64,000 bases of DNA from Phragmitibacter sp965284365 (GTDB lineage: Bacteria; Verrucomicrobiota; Verrucomicrobiia; Verrucomicrobiales; Verrucomicrobiaceae): NCBI GenBank assembly GCA_965284365.1, contig OZ260079.1:1116001-1180000 (forward strand), given 5' to 3'. The position numbers and the translations under genes are program-made. The notes below the pieces were generated by a model. It had not been told where the DNA came from. It saw only the letters and a list, made by a program, of their open reading frames with translations, and searched no databases. Shown here one piece after another: positions 29,840-38,612 of the stretch (its first letter is position 1; each line of letters starts with the position of its first letter).

Positions 29840-31336
29840 CTATTCCAGCTGCTTCCCCTTAGTCTCTGGACAGAACCAAATCAGGATCATCCCCAGCAGA
29901 TATACACTGGAAAGCATCGCCCCGGCCTGCGCGAAATCATTGTCAAACGCCGCCTTGATCGTCCCAGTCTGCAACCCCCCGATGGCCGCAATAATCCGCC
30001 CGATATTGTAACTAAACCCCTGTCCCGTCGCCCGCACACTCGTGGGAAACAGCTCAGGAAAATACAACGGGAACAGCCCGTAGAAAGACGTGTTCATCCC
30101 CCCCGAGATACAGGCCCAAATGAGGAACGATGTTCCAAAGCTGTCGTGCAAAAGATAGAAGCACAAAGCCGATCCCAATGCTCCAATACACAGCAACATA
30201 TAGGTAAGCCGTCTTCCCAAATACTCGCTTACAATAGGCGTGAAAAACGTCACCACCATCGCCCCAATCGACGTGGATATCTGCGTCCACTCCTTCGCAT
30301 GCAGAGAAGCATCTCCCTTGGTGAGGTCATAAGCCCACGAGGCCGACCAATGCATCACACCCCAGGTCCCTAACAAAGCAACGCCTGCCAGTAACGCACC
30401 CTGCACCATGCGCGTGATGACAATGCCCTCCTGATTCGCGGCTAGCGCCTTAGCCTTGATGGCCCTCTGTAAATACCGGCGCACCGGATACAAATACCCC
30501 CACACCACGATGGCCATCCCGACGATGGTGATGACGATCGCCCACGTCGCGCTCACGCCCAGAGGAGACCAGGCCCAGATCACCGTCAGCGCGGCAATGG
30601 CGCCAGCCAACACACCCTTCAAGTCAGCCGCAGCCCAATGCGCCGTTGAGCCATGGGCACGCTCCTCCTCCCAACGCCCCGACTCGGGCACATACATTCG
30701 TATGTAAAAGATGAGCAGCGCGGGGAAGGCCCCACTGATCATGAGGAATCGCCAGCCGCCATTCTGGAAGAGAGACTGCACCAGACTGTCTGGCAAACCA
30801 ACCGACAAACACAGGTTTTGCAGAAAGGCCATGCTGTTGAGCATGCCGAGGCTGAAGAGCGCCACACCGAGGAACCCGACATTCGCCGCCGCCCCAATCA
30901 CCCCAGCCGTCCAGGCACGAGACTTGCCCGGCCACAATTCGTTTACCAAGGCCACCCCCAGCGACCACTCGCCACCCATACCCAATGACGCAATGAAACG
31001 CAGCGCCGTGATCTGCCAGGCCTCGGTTACGAACCCGCAGAAGCCGGTGAACAATGCATACGTCAGGATGCTCAGGCTCATCGCCTTCACCCGGCCCAGC
31101 TTGTCCCCCAGCCACCCAAACAGCACACCGCCTGTCGCCGCCCCGACCAGATAAACGGCGATGATGACCGCGAACCATCGGTCCACAATGGGGCTCGCCG
31201 CCGTGGAAAGACCCAGCAGATCTTGTAATGCAGGCTTCCCGATCAGGGGGAACAGCCCCATCTCAAAACCATCAAAGGCCCAACCGAGAAAAGCCGCGGT
31301 GAGGGCCATGATGCGGCCGCGTCGTGCTGAAGCCAT
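29840..31336 (-). CDS. Major facilitator superfamily transporter
   Basis: 498 residues, about 12 hydrophobic helices. The loop 2-3 motif is present as FGWLGDKLGRVKAMS, and RFIASLGMGGEWSLGVALVNELWPGKSRAW fits the conserved helix 4-5 region of the sugar/aromatic-acid or SV2-like MFS group. A central hydrophilic loop follows helix 6 (SGRWEEERAHGSTAH). The ATG at 31336 lies 20 nt after the dehydrogenase gene; an open frame upstream overlaps that gene and is rejected. Its location suggests uptake of the dehydrogenase substrate, probably a 2-hydroxy acid, which is inference. Confidence 0.9.
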   Translation of the reverse strand: MASARRGRIMALTAAFLGWAFDGFEMGLFPLIGKPALQDLLGLSTAASPIVDRWFAVIIAVYLVGAATGGVLFGWLGDKLGRVKAMSLSILTYALFTGFCGFVTEAWQITALRFIASLGMGGEWSLGVALVNELWPGKSRAWTAGVIGAAANVGFLGVALFSLGMLNSMAFLQNLCLSVGLPDSLVQSLFQNGGWRFLMISGAFPALLIFYIRMYVPESGRWEEERAHGSTAHWAAADLKGVLAGAIAALTVIWAWSPLGVSATWAIVITIVGMAIVVWGYLYPVRRYLQRAIKAKALAANQEGIVITRMVQGALLAGVALLGTWGVMHWSASWAYDLTKGDASLHAKEWTQISTSIGAMVVTFFTPIVSEYLGRRLTYMLLCIGALGSALCFYLLHDSFGTSFLIWACISGGMNTSFYGLFPLYFPELFPTSVRATGQGFSYNIGRIIAAIGGLQTGTIKAAFDNDFAQAGAMLSSVYLLGMILIWFCPETKGKQLE

Positions 31337-31356
31337 GGCAGCGTTGTAGCAGACGA

Positions 31357-32478
31357 TTATGGCACGTCGTAGGAACCGAGGCTCGCCGCGTCGAACGGAG
31401 CTTCGCCACACTCCGCAGCGATCTCGTTCAGCGCTTCGATCTCGGCATCTGAGAAGAGCAATCCGCCCGCCTTCGCCGTATGAGCCGCGTTCTGCGCCTC
31501 CGGCTGCCCCGGCAGCATGGAGCTCTCATTCCCGTGACCCAGGATGTCCTGCAACACCGCCTTCACGTTTTCGGACTGGTTGCGTCCCTTGGCGAACAAT
31601 CCGGAGCTGATCGCATCTGGGTGTATCACTTGGAAGTAGAAGCTGCTGGTGCGCTTTTCGCCCGAGGGCAAAGGCTTGCCCGCAAAATCAGGATGGCCAC
31701 CGCCACCACGCAAGGTCGGCAGAGAACCACCAATCAAAGCACCCATCACTTCAATGAGAAGGCTGAGACCATAACCCTTGTGCGCGCCAAACGGCAGGAG
31801 CCACTGCGCCGCATGAGGATCGGTCGTGGGATTGCCTTCCTTGTCCACCGCCGCGTTCGGAGGCAGTGGCTTGTTCTCACGGCGCAGTTGTTGCACCCGG
31901 CCCATGGCCACGGTGGAGGTGGCCCAGTCGATCACGATGGGATAACCCACCGCGTCCATCGTAGGCAGGCCCCAGGAGTGCGGGTTCGTGCCCAGCACAG
32001 GGAACTTGCCACCAAACGGCACCACTTCGCCCAGCGTGCTCGTGCAATTCGTGTAGGCGATGTATCCGCGCTTGGCCGCATCCATCACATAGCCGCCGCC
32101 CCACAGATAGTGGAAGGCATTGTCCACGCTCACCTGGCCGATACCGTATTGATCCGCCAACTTGATACAGGTGTCCATGGCGTCAAAGGCCACCGACTGC
32201 CCCAGCTTCAACTGCGCATCCCAGACCTGGCTGGCGGCAAACTTCTTTTCCACCACCTTCACTTCCGCGCCCGGCTTGCAACCACCCACGGCTGAGCCAA
32301 AGAGGTGATCGAGATGCAGCGCCTTGATGACATTGTGAGTGCGAATGCCATGCGTGGCGGCCAGATCGCAAAAACGCGCCGCGTCATCCGCCTCCTGCTG
32401 ATTGTAACCCCGGTGCAGGTAGGCTTTCCGGACTAGATTGTTGTGCTGGTCGGTGGGAAGGATGCGGTAGGTAGGCAT
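31357..32478 (-). CDS. Malate/L-lactate dehydrogenase family (type-2) oxidoreductase
   Basis: 373 residues. NAD(P)-dependent dehydrogenase of the MDH/LDH2 superfamily (YlbC, AllD, YiaK, ComC), unrelated to classical malate dehydrogenase. Family marks are the N-terminal helix ARFCDLAATHGIRTHNV, the catalytic-histidine region VDNAFHYLWGG, FPVLGTNPHSWGLPT, VIDWATSTVAMG and WLLPFGAHKGYGLSLLIEVMGALIGGS. The substrate could be lactate, malate, sulfolactate, ureidoglycolate or a 2,3-diketogulonate-type acid; sequence does not decide. Operon with the MFS transporter. Confidence 0.92.
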   Translation of the reverse strand: MPTYRILPTDQHNNLVRKAYLHRGYNQQEADDAARFCDLAATHGIRTHNVIKALHLDHLFGSAVGGCKPGAEVKVVEKKFAASQVWDAQLKLGQSVAFDAMDTCIKLADQYGIGQVSVDNAFHYLWGGGYVMDAAKRGYIAYTNCTSTLGEVVPFGGKFPVLGTNPHSWGLPTMDAVGYPIVIDWATSTVAMGRVQQLRRENKPLPPNAAVDKEGNPTTDPHAAQWLLPFGAHKGYGLSLLIEVMGALIGGSLPTLRGGGGHPDFAGKPLPSGEKRTSSFYFQVIHPDAISSGLFAKGRNQSENVKAVLQDILGHGNESSMLPGQPEAQNAAHTAKAGGLLFSDAEIEALNEIAAECGEAPFDAASLGSYDVP

Positions 32479-32579
32479 GGCGAAAAAGCGGTGAGAGGGA
32501 TTGTTACCAAAGCAAGGGCGGCCAAAGTGGCAACGTCAAAGGCAGGCAAGCAAAGATTGATTCGGGCACGGCTGACGTC

Positions 32580-34940
32580 TCACTCCGCACGCGGCGGCCA
32601 GCTGAGATGTTTACGCAAAAACTCGAAGGTGCCGACGCCGTTGATGGTATGAGGGCCGTCAAAGTACTCGATCTCGGCATTCCCCGGCACTCCTGCTTTT
32701 TCATAGAAAGGGAGCACGCGTGCGAATTCCGAGGCCACCCAATCGTCCACCGCCACACCATCCTTCCTGCCTCGTTCCACCATGAAGGGCCGCGGCGCGA
32801 TCAGACCAGCCATCTCGGCATAGTTGTAGGTGGGACCCAGGTTCCACTCAAAGATCTCATACTCGAACTTCAAGAGGTAGCTGGCGGGAAATGTGTCGGA
32901 GATGTTCTTCCGCACCCAGTCATTGAAATCCCCCGAGCAGATGGAGAGACAATAGCCGTCCAGCACAGCGGGAATCCGCATGGCGCTTTTGCCTCCATAA
33001 CTCAGGCCGTAAAACGCGATGCGCGTATCATCCACCTGCGGCAGGCCGCTCAGCCACTCCAGAATCCGCTGATGCTGTCCAATGATCACACTGAACAAGG
33101 TCTTGCCCAGAGGGTTCAGCTTACGCTGTAGAACACGGAACTTGTCTCTGCCGCGATACGGATTATGCGGGACAAAGGTGATGAATCCCTGACGGGCCAA
33201 CTGGACGCCAAATCCCTTATAAGCAGCCCAGGCCTTCGTGGCCTGATCCTCGTTCACCACATCTTCCGGCAAGCCTTCCAGCCCATGCTGGCAGACCACC
33301 ACGGGACGCTTCTCTCCCGCTTTCATGCCCTCAGGCAGAAGCAGATATCCCCATGCCTGCACCTCAGGCCAAACATCCAGGGTCACTTCGTACATGTTAT
33401 ACCCTTCCCCCTTGGCGAGAAAACGGCTGGCGGGATTCGCATCACCACTTGGCTTTGGGAAATCACCGACCACTTCCTTCCACAGTTCCGCACGGTAAGG
33501 TTTTAAGGCCTTTTCATAAGCCTCGTCAGAACCTTGAGGGAGCTTGGCTAGAAAACGATCCGTGCGCTTTTCCGCACAGTCTCCGAGCAATTGCTGCGTG
33601 TAGGCCTGCATCTCACGGACGAGACGTTCCTGCCGCTGCATGTCATCGGGGAGAGCTTCCCGCCGAATGCGCAGGATTGATGGAGGCTGCAGCGCGGCAG
33701 CGCCTAGTTCCTTCCGGAGCCAGCCCACCGATGCTACCGGGAAGATCGCATTCTTCTCGGCCTCATTGTCTTCATCCTCCGTCACGATTAGGCGCAGGCT
33801 CTTATCGAAGTCACCGGGCGTGAACTCACGGGCTCTCGCTACCTCGGCCCGCACCTCGGCGAAGCTGATGGAAGCAATCCGGCCCGGGGCTGCCACCTTC
33901 TTTACATCCTTGGCCAAAGCAGGCGCCTCTGTGGATTCCGGCCATTTGGGGCTCGCACCATGTCCAATAATCAGCGGTCGCGGCACCACGAGAGCGGCAA
34001 TCTCTGCCGCGCCGAACTCCTTCAACAGCCCGAAATGATTCCGGTCCATCGGCTCCGACCACACGTTCTCCCTTTTTCCAAAGGCTCCACACACGAGAAC
34101 CGCTTTGATGCGCCGATCCAGCGCGGCTGCATACAGAGCCTGCAAGCCGCCCTCACCGTAACCCGCGATGCCGATGGGCGTTTGCACGTTGTCCATCAGG
34201 TCCAGCAGGGAAAGGATCTTTTGCAATTCATAGCCTGTCACGTGACGCCCCATGAGGTAGGCCTGACGGTAGATGAACTCGCGATGCGAGATATCCGTCT
34301 TCAAGCCCAATTCCGCGTTGCTGGAGAAGGTGTTGTCCCGATTGATCAGAGCCGGGATGACAACATTACAACCCGCGAGCGCCAGCTCATGCGCGCATTG
34401 TCCCAAGGCTTCCTGACCTTCCATCAGTCCTGCCAGCAATTCCGGTGTCTGGGTGGCATCGGGTAGGAGAATGACCCGAGCCTTCGCAGCCCCGCGCTGT
34501 TTCAGGTAAATCCCCTCGCCATTCATGCCCTTCAGCACCGGCCAGCGCACCGAGTGGATGGTGTAAGTCGCCGCCTCCGCGAGGAGCGATTCACGCGCGG
34601 TCGGGGCAGCGTTTTCCAGTTCCCTGATTTCGACTCGCTCGTCATCGGGATGCACCCCGAGTAGCAATCGCAGCCGCTGGCGGTTGGGCTCGATGGAAGT
34701 TTGATATGTGGTCGGACTGGTGATGTCGGGCCGCCAGTAGTTGCGCCGCTGCCCCACAGACTCCTGGGTGGATTTGTTCAAAAAGCTGTCGATTCCAGCC
34801 ACCATGGCCACCGAACGCTCTTCACCAGTCGCAGGAGAAAGCGGCGAAGTGTTGGGAAGCCTTTCCGGCTCCTGTCCGGCTGCGGAGGCCGTCAGAAACA
34901 GGGCAGCCGTCAGTGCGAAAAGCGGCGTGTGGGTGCGCAT
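32580..34940 (-). CDS. Secreted tandem alpha/beta-hydrolase (acetyl-xylan-esterase-like)
   Basis: 786 residues with a signal peptide (MRTHTPLFALTAALFLTASAAGQ). Two alpha/beta-hydrolase folds are visible. The first (about 90-370) carries GYGEGG where a nucleophile elbow would be, so the serine is missing. The second (about 480-786) has GLSYGG with S647, a likely aspartate in GRKDGV (about 727) and H764 in YFDGPHT, a complete triad. Related PVC proteins are annotated as acetyl xylan esterase-like or dienelactone-hydrolase-like, so deacetylation of plant or algal glycans is plausible. The upstream 25-codon extension is rejected because it would precede the signal peptide. Confidence 0.8.
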   Translation of the reverse strand: MRTHTPLFALTAALFLTASAAGQEPERLPNTSPLSPATGEERSVAMVAGIDSFLNKSTQESVGQRRNYWRPDITSPTTYQTSIEPNRQRLRLLLGVHPDDERVEIRELENAAPTARESLLAEAATYTIHSVRWPVLKGMNGEGIYLKQRGAAKARVILLPDATQTPELLAGLMEGQEALGQCAHELALAGCNVVIPALINRDNTFSSNAELGLKTDISHREFIYRQAYLMGRHVTGYELQKILSLLDLMDNVQTPIGIAGYGEGGLQALYAAALDRRIKAVLVCGAFGKRENVWSEPMDRNHFGLLKEFGAAEIAALVVPRPLIIGHGASPKWPESTEAPALAKDVKKVAAPGRIASISFAEVRAEVARAREFTPGDFDKSLRLIVTEDEDNEAEKNAIFPVASVGWLRKELGAAALQPPSILRIRREALPDDMQRQERLVREMQAYTQQLLGDCAEKRTDRFLAKLPQGSDEAYEKALKPYRAELWKEVVGDFPKPSGDANPASRFLAKGEGYNMYEVTLDVWPEVQAWGYLLLPEGMKAGEKRPVVVCQHGLEGLPEDVVNEDQATKAWAAYKGFGVQLARQGFITFVPHNPYRGRDKFRVLQRKLNPLGKTLFSVIIGQHQRILEWLSGLPQVDDTRIAFYGLSYGGKSAMRIPAVLDGYCLSICSGDFNDWVRKNISDTFPASYLLKFEYEIFEWNLGPTYNYAEMAGLIAPRPFMVERGRKDGVAVDDWVASEFARVLPFYEKAGVPGNAEIEYFDGPHTINGVGTFEFLRKHLSWPPRAE

Positions 34941-35044
34941 GTAAAAAAGCGAACCAAATTTCACTGCCGGGGTCAATGACTCTTCCTGCCCGGAGTGAAA
35001 GCTCCCAGCTTGCATTCACCTCTCAGAACCCTTTCAATACCGCC

Positions 35045-35896
35045 ATGACCCGTTTCGCCTCCCTCTTGCTCGTCCTCCTTGCCCCCTTCCTGGTGAGCAT
35101 GAGCAAAAAGAAGTCTTACAGCATCACCTTTCACTCGCAGGCTTCCGACAACGAACTGCCCAAATCCACCTTCCCGATCGACCTTGAGGGACAACGCATG
35201 GTCTTCAAGATCGTTCCGGAATTGTCCCAGGTGAATGTCGCGGCCTTTCACCCCTTCCCGAGCGAAACCAACATCGGCAAAGGTATTGCGTTGCAGATGG
35301 ACACCACCGGTGCGAACACGCTGGAAATCCTGACCAGAACGCGCAGCGGGGAGTATCTCCTTGCCTTGGTGGACGGCAAACCGGCCGACTATGTCATCAT
35401 GGATCGTGTCATCTCGGACGGCCTCATCACCATCTGGCAGGGAGTGTCAGATGAAGTCATCAAGGAGATGGAAAAGAAAATCCCGCATATCAAACCCGGC
35501 AGCACGATTTCCGCGTCAGAGAGAATCGACATGCTTCCAACTACGGACAAGGAGAAGAAGAAAGCTTTCGACTTCTTTAAGAAAGGTCAGAAGGACAAGA
35601 AGAAAGGCAAGGAGGAGAAAGAGCCCGAGGTCTTGAGCTACCCGCCCAAGCCAGAGGAAGAAGGTAAAGACGGCAAAAAGAAGAAAAAGAAAGGTGATGA
35701 CGCAGCGCCAGAAAGCCTTCCTGTCAGGAAGGGCGCTGTGACTTCCAAGATTCCCATGGAAGGTGAGACCCTGCCGCTCCCCACACAGCGACCAGCCGAT
35801 CCCTTGGCAGCACCGCCCAGCCAACTCTCAGTGCCTCAATCACCTGCTCAACAGACGCCTTTGCCCCCGCCGCCGTTCACGCCAGGACAGCCGTAG
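35045..35896 (+). CDS. Exported protein with a SecD-P1-like domain and Lys/Glu-rich tail
   Basis: 283 residues starting MTRFASLLLVLLAPFLVSM, probably a signal sequence or anchor. The region at about 80-145 (GKGIALQMDTTGANTLEILTRTRSGEYLLALVDGKPADYVIMDRVISDGLITIWQGVSDEVI) reads like the periplasmic head (P1) domain of SecD, which has a similar ALQLD...G..L..LT....G..LA..LDG pattern. A strongly basic/acidic low-complexity tract follows (about 175-225, KKGQKDKKKGKEEKE), and a Pro-rich end. Stand-alone relatives may be periplasmic or surface scaffolds; function unknown. Divergent from the hydrolase gene across 104 nt. Confidence 0.6.
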   Translation: MTRFASLLLVLLAPFLVSMSKKKSYSITFHSQASDNELPKSTFPIDLEGQRMVFKIVPELSQVNVAAFHPFPSETNIGKGIALQMDTTGANTLEILTRTRSGEYLLALVDGKPADYVIMDRVISDGLITIWQGVSDEVIKEMEKKIPHIKPGSTISASERIDMLPTTDKEKKKAFDFFKKGQKDKKKGKEEKEPEVLSYPPKPEEEGKDGKKKKKKGDDAAPESLPVRKGAVTSKIPMEGETLPLPTQRPADPLAAPPSQLSVPQSPAQQTPLPPPPFTPGQP

Positions 35897-35979
35897 GTTG
35901 CTAGTTTAAGGTCAGGTGCTGCCGTCAGTAGCATCAGCAACTTCGCGTCAATAACAAAGAGGTGTTGGCCTATCTCACA

Positions 35980-36318
35980 CTACGTTGAGGTTGGAGAATA
36001 AACACTGTTGAGAATTGGCAGAGAACCTTCTTCAAGAAAGTGAATGTTCATCCACGTCCGCTCAACCTTGTTAACTTCTAAAGTTTCAAGCCAGTGAACG
36101 AGAACCGCACGTCCGCGTGGAGTGAGAGCGGTTTTCGTTGAGTCGTCGAGATGTTCGTTGACCCTGCGCCGGAGATTGACTGTCAAGCCTATATAAAGGA
36201 CTTCACGCTCAAATGTTGTTAAAGCATAACATCCAGACTTTGCGGGAACGAATCTCTCACGGCTCCGACGAAATGTCTCCGACGATAGTGGCGGCGGCAC
36301 AAGTCGTTCCAGCTTCAT
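35980..36318 (-). CDS. Small GIY-YIG nuclease-domain protein
   Basis: 112 residues, single domain. The GIY motif is GCY at 29-31 and YIG at 42-44, spaced as in the family. NLRRRVNEHL supplies the arginine and H56, a conserved glutamate lies at E86 in VERTWMNIHF, and PILN ends with N104. The catalytic set looks complete. It starts inside the stop codon of the DGQHR gene (ATGA overlap, 36315-36318), so the two proteins are translationally coupled and probably act together on DNA. The genes are AT-richer than neighbours, suggesting transfer. No other restriction or modification gene is adjacent. Confidence 0.85.
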   Translation of the reverse strand: MKLERLVPPPLSSETFRRSRERFVPAKSGCYALTTFEREVLYIGLTVNLRRRVNEHLDDSTKTALTPRGRAVLVHWLETLEVNKVERTWMNIHFLEEGSLPILNSVYSPTST

Positions 36319-37451
36319 ATCTCGATCGGGCCACCAGTAGAGGATTTGTGTAGCGCCTTGGCCATTTCCTGAGAAACTACATTAATCGCACCGGCATTAA
36401 GAAAGCTAGACTTGCCGCCCTTAATCCACCAGTCAGGATGGCCGACACCTGCGTATTCGCCTTCGACATTGTCAAAGCACGAGCGGAGAAGATCCTCCAT
36501 TGTGGACGTAGTAAAACTGCCCCGGTCTTGTAGCTTTATGAAGAATGGAATCGAGAACTTGCAGAAAAGTTCCACTCCATTGTATTTATATAAAACTGTA
36601 GCATTCCCATCGTCGAGTATTGCGGCAATGGCCTTCCAGTAATTTAGAAAAATCTTTCTCTCTTTTTCGAAGTCTTTGACTATAGTAGATAGTGGATTGT
36701 TTGCAGTAAGCACGTATTTGACGATGGCCTTCACGAACGATCGCTGATTAACCGTAGCCCCGTCGGTATCCGAGTTCGCCATTTTGATCTTTCCATGCCA
36801 AGGTGATTCCATAAATTCATTCAAATAGTCCACATATTTGATGGCTTTTTCGACTTCGCCTCTTTCCACGGTATTGAATATCCATTTCGGCAGGCTGGGC
36901 AAATCATCCTCGACGTCGAGGGCGTCGCTCAGCCTCGCAATGATTCGCTGTTCTACAGATTTGTCGACGCTCTTCTGCGTGGTATTGACGATTAAGAAGT
37001 GACACATTTGGGCAATCTTGGGAAGATTGACCGCTATATTTACCGGAACCTCAAAGTCCAACACCCGCGAGTCCTTTTCCGCAGCCATCTTCAGGCCTTC
37101 AAGCCTGTGCTGTCCATCCACAACGCTAAATGGTCCCACAGTGTTAATGTCAATGGCAAGGGTATTCTCGGCATCATCAAATTCGATACTCTTGTCTGTG
37201 GCCAAGAATACGGAAGTCGGGAGAAACGCATCTTGGCTGTCTTGTCCCTTGACGATGTAATCGGCAAGTTTTTTAGCCCTCGCTTTGTTAAGCAAGCGCT
37301 GATAGCCTTTGTCATTCAGATTCTCCGGGTCAAGTGTCTCTACACTGTAGAAACCATCTGACGCCAAATCCGAAACCTTCATCGAGGTGGTATAGAGGAC
37401 AAGGGAGCCTTGGCGAACTTTAGAGGCCGGGATGACGATGATATTAGGCAT
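36315..37451 (-). CDS. DGQHR-domain protein (DndB-like)
   Basis: 378 residues. The family motif DGQHR is at 112-116 in FSVVDGQHRLEGL, preceded by the typical YQRLLNKARAKKLADYIVKGQ segment (50-70). DGQHR proteins include DndB, the regulator of phosphorothioate DNA modification, and share a DGQxR pocket with DUF262/GmrS and ParB-like nucleotide-binding folds. Thus nucleotide-dependent DNA binding or regulation is likely. No dndACDE genes are present. The C-terminal 200 residues have no motif I recognise. Codon and base composition differ from flanking genes: 47 of 120 bases are G or C at 36601-36720, against 33 of 60 in gcvP at 2401-2460. First gene of a two-gene operon. Confidence 0.85.
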   Translation of the reverse strand: MPNIIVIPASKVRQGSLVLYTTSMKVSDLASDGFYSVETLDPENLNDKGYQRLLNKARAKKLADYIVKGQDSQDAFLPTSVFLATDKSIEFDDAENTLAIDINTVGPFSVVDGQHRLEGLKMAAEKDSRVLDFEVPVNIAVNLPKIAQMCHFLIVNTTQKSVDKSVEQRIIARLSDALDVEDDLPSLPKWIFNTVERGEVEKAIKYVDYLNEFMESPWHGKIKMANSDTDGATVNQRSFVKAIVKYVLTANNPLSTIVKDFEKERKIFLNYWKAIAAILDDGNATVLYKYNGVELFCKFSIPFFIKLQDRGSFTTSTMEDLLRSCFDNVEGEYAGVGHPDWWIKGGKSSFLNAGAINVVSQEMAKALHKSSTGGPIEI

Positions 37452-37501
37452 ATAGGATTCTCTCTTTCGTCGAAAACTTGTAACGACATCTATTTGATGA
37501 A

Positions 37502-37530
37502 ATCCTACAACACGATAGCGTAAAAGACAA
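37502..37530 (-). promoter_or_regulatory. Promoter candidate for the DGQHR/GIY-YIG operon
   Basis: On the minus strand TTGTCT (37525-37530) and TAGGAT (37502-37507) are separated by 17 nt, 50 nt before the ATG at 37451. AGAGAG just before the start codon could serve as ribosome binding site. Confidence 0.4.
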
Positions 37531-37659
37531 ATCCAGGTAGTTTTTCAATGCAACCATGGACAACACATCTTTTGCCAGCTATGGAATTTCCCCAGCTCAC
37601 GCTGATTAATACAGACTATCTCATTCCGAAATCGTTTCTCTACCAAGCCGATCCGGCAG

Positions 37660-37908
37660 CTAGGAGGACATCACCCACCATACGGTCGTCCAGAGAGCGT
37701 GGAATCCGGCGATGATGAGGGTGAAATTGAGGCCGTGTGAGGATACCTTGAGGCTGGTCTGCTGATCGGAACGTAGCATGTGGGACTGGTTCTCGGCTTT
37801 GTTGCCACCTTGAACCAAAGAACATGACTCGGTCGATGCCGTGATGGAGCAAATGCCATCAAGTACCACCAGTCTTGCGAACGGGGCGTTGCCGTCGAAA
37901 ATTTCCAT
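37660..37908 (-). CDS. Small predicted membrane protein
   Basis: 82 residues, ATG at 37908. The first 55 residues are polar; the end (FTLIIAGFHALWTTVWWVM) is one hydrophobic helix, so a tail-anchored protein is possible. Third codon positions are mostly G or C as in the native genes, unlike the AT-rich islet next to it, which supports coding. No family recognised. It is divergent from the membrane protein at 37970 (61-nt gap). It could also be a remnant of a longer gene. Confidence 0.4.
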   Translation of the reverse strand: MEIFDGNAPFARLVVLDGICSITASTESCSLVQGGNKAENQSHMLRSDQQTSLKVSSHGLNFTLIIAGFHALWTTVWWVMSS

Positions 37909-37969
37909 CGCTCAGCATTCGACACGACGGGTCTGCGCCGCAAGATGGTCGCTGCAATTGTTTTCTCAG

Positions 37970-38557
37970 ATGAACGCCGCATCCCAACCCCCGCCCATTC
38001 CCAACACCCCAACCAGCACCGGATTCAGGCTGGCTAACTGGCACCGCAACGGCAAACCCTGCCTGCTGACGGTCATCTTGGCCATCATGGGCTTGCTGAA
38101 TTTGTTCCAACCTTGGGAGGCGGACATGCGGGGCTCTGGCTACACGGCCACCCATCGCGAGGGAGATGAGATCGTGCGCCGTCAGTACGGTGGCACAACG
38201 GCGATCGGAGGCGGCAATGCCTTTACGAACGGAGCAGGATGGATTCCGCTGGCCGGTTTTGCCGGAGTGCTGTGGGTGTGCGGACTGCCCAGACGCTCGC
38301 TCGGTGGCCGACGCTGGTTGCCGTTCTGCGCGGGAATCATCATCTTCGCCTGTGTCGTCGATGAGTTTCGCTCGCAGAGGAACGAGCGGGAGAAATGGTT
38401 GTCTGGCTTCTACTCCCGGCCGGTAGTCACCGAGTCTGCGGCGATTCAATGGGTGATCATTTCCTCCATTGGCATGATCCTCAGCGGCGCGTTGTTCGCG
38501 CGTCGCAAGATTGAGACCGAGAAAACCGCGGCAAACCAGCCGCCTCCCCTGCCCTGA
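37970..38557 (+). CDS. Four-helix integral membrane protein, unknown
   Basis: 195 residues. A proline-rich N-terminus is followed by four likely transmembrane helices: PCLLTVILAIMGLLNLF, GWIPLAGFAGVLWVCGL, WLPFCAGIIIFACVV and IQWVIISSIGMILSGALFA. Between the first two lies a polar loop of about 45 residues. A short charged C-terminus ends in PPPLP. The longer frame from 37841 adds a non-hydrophobic stretch overlapping the opposite gene and is not used. No recognised family. Confidence 0.6.
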   Translation: MNAASQPPPIPNTPTSTGFRLANWHRNGKPCLLTVILAIMGLLNLFQPWEADMRGSGYTATHREGDEIVRRQYGGTTAIGGGNAFTNGAGWIPLAGFAGVLWVCGLPRRSLGGRRWLPFCAGIIIFACVVDEFRSQRNEREKWLSGFYSRPVVTESAAIQWVIISSIGMILSGALFARRKIETEKTAANQPPPLP

Positions 38558-38564
38558 TGTTAAG

Positions 38565-38592
38565 GAGGCGGGACATTCGTGTCCCACACCTC
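38565..38592. terminator. UUCG-loop hairpin after the membrane protein gene
   Basis: GGGACA (38570-38575), loop TTCG, TGTCCC (38580-38585), extended by an outer GAGG/CCTC pair at 38565-38568 and 38589-38592. The cUUCGg-like capped, very stable hairpin starts 8 nt after the stop codon. No U-run, so it may be a dispersed repeat acting as transcript end or stabiliser. Confidence 0.5.
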
Positions 38593-38612
38593 ATTATCGA
38601 GACGACCGAGTA

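Noticed and set aside
31480..32295. 271-codon plus-strand frame opposite the dehydrogenase
   Set aside because: His/Arg-rich shadow translation of a well-conserved LDH2-type gene.
37671..38012. 113-codon minus-strand frame overlapping the small membrane protein
   Set aside because: Basic, Ser/Arg-rich shadow translation; the 82-codon frame in the same place has better codon use.
37859..38587. 242-codon minus-strand frame opposite the four-helix membrane protein
   Set aside because: Gln/Arg-rich translation, no hydrophobic or domain pattern; shadow.
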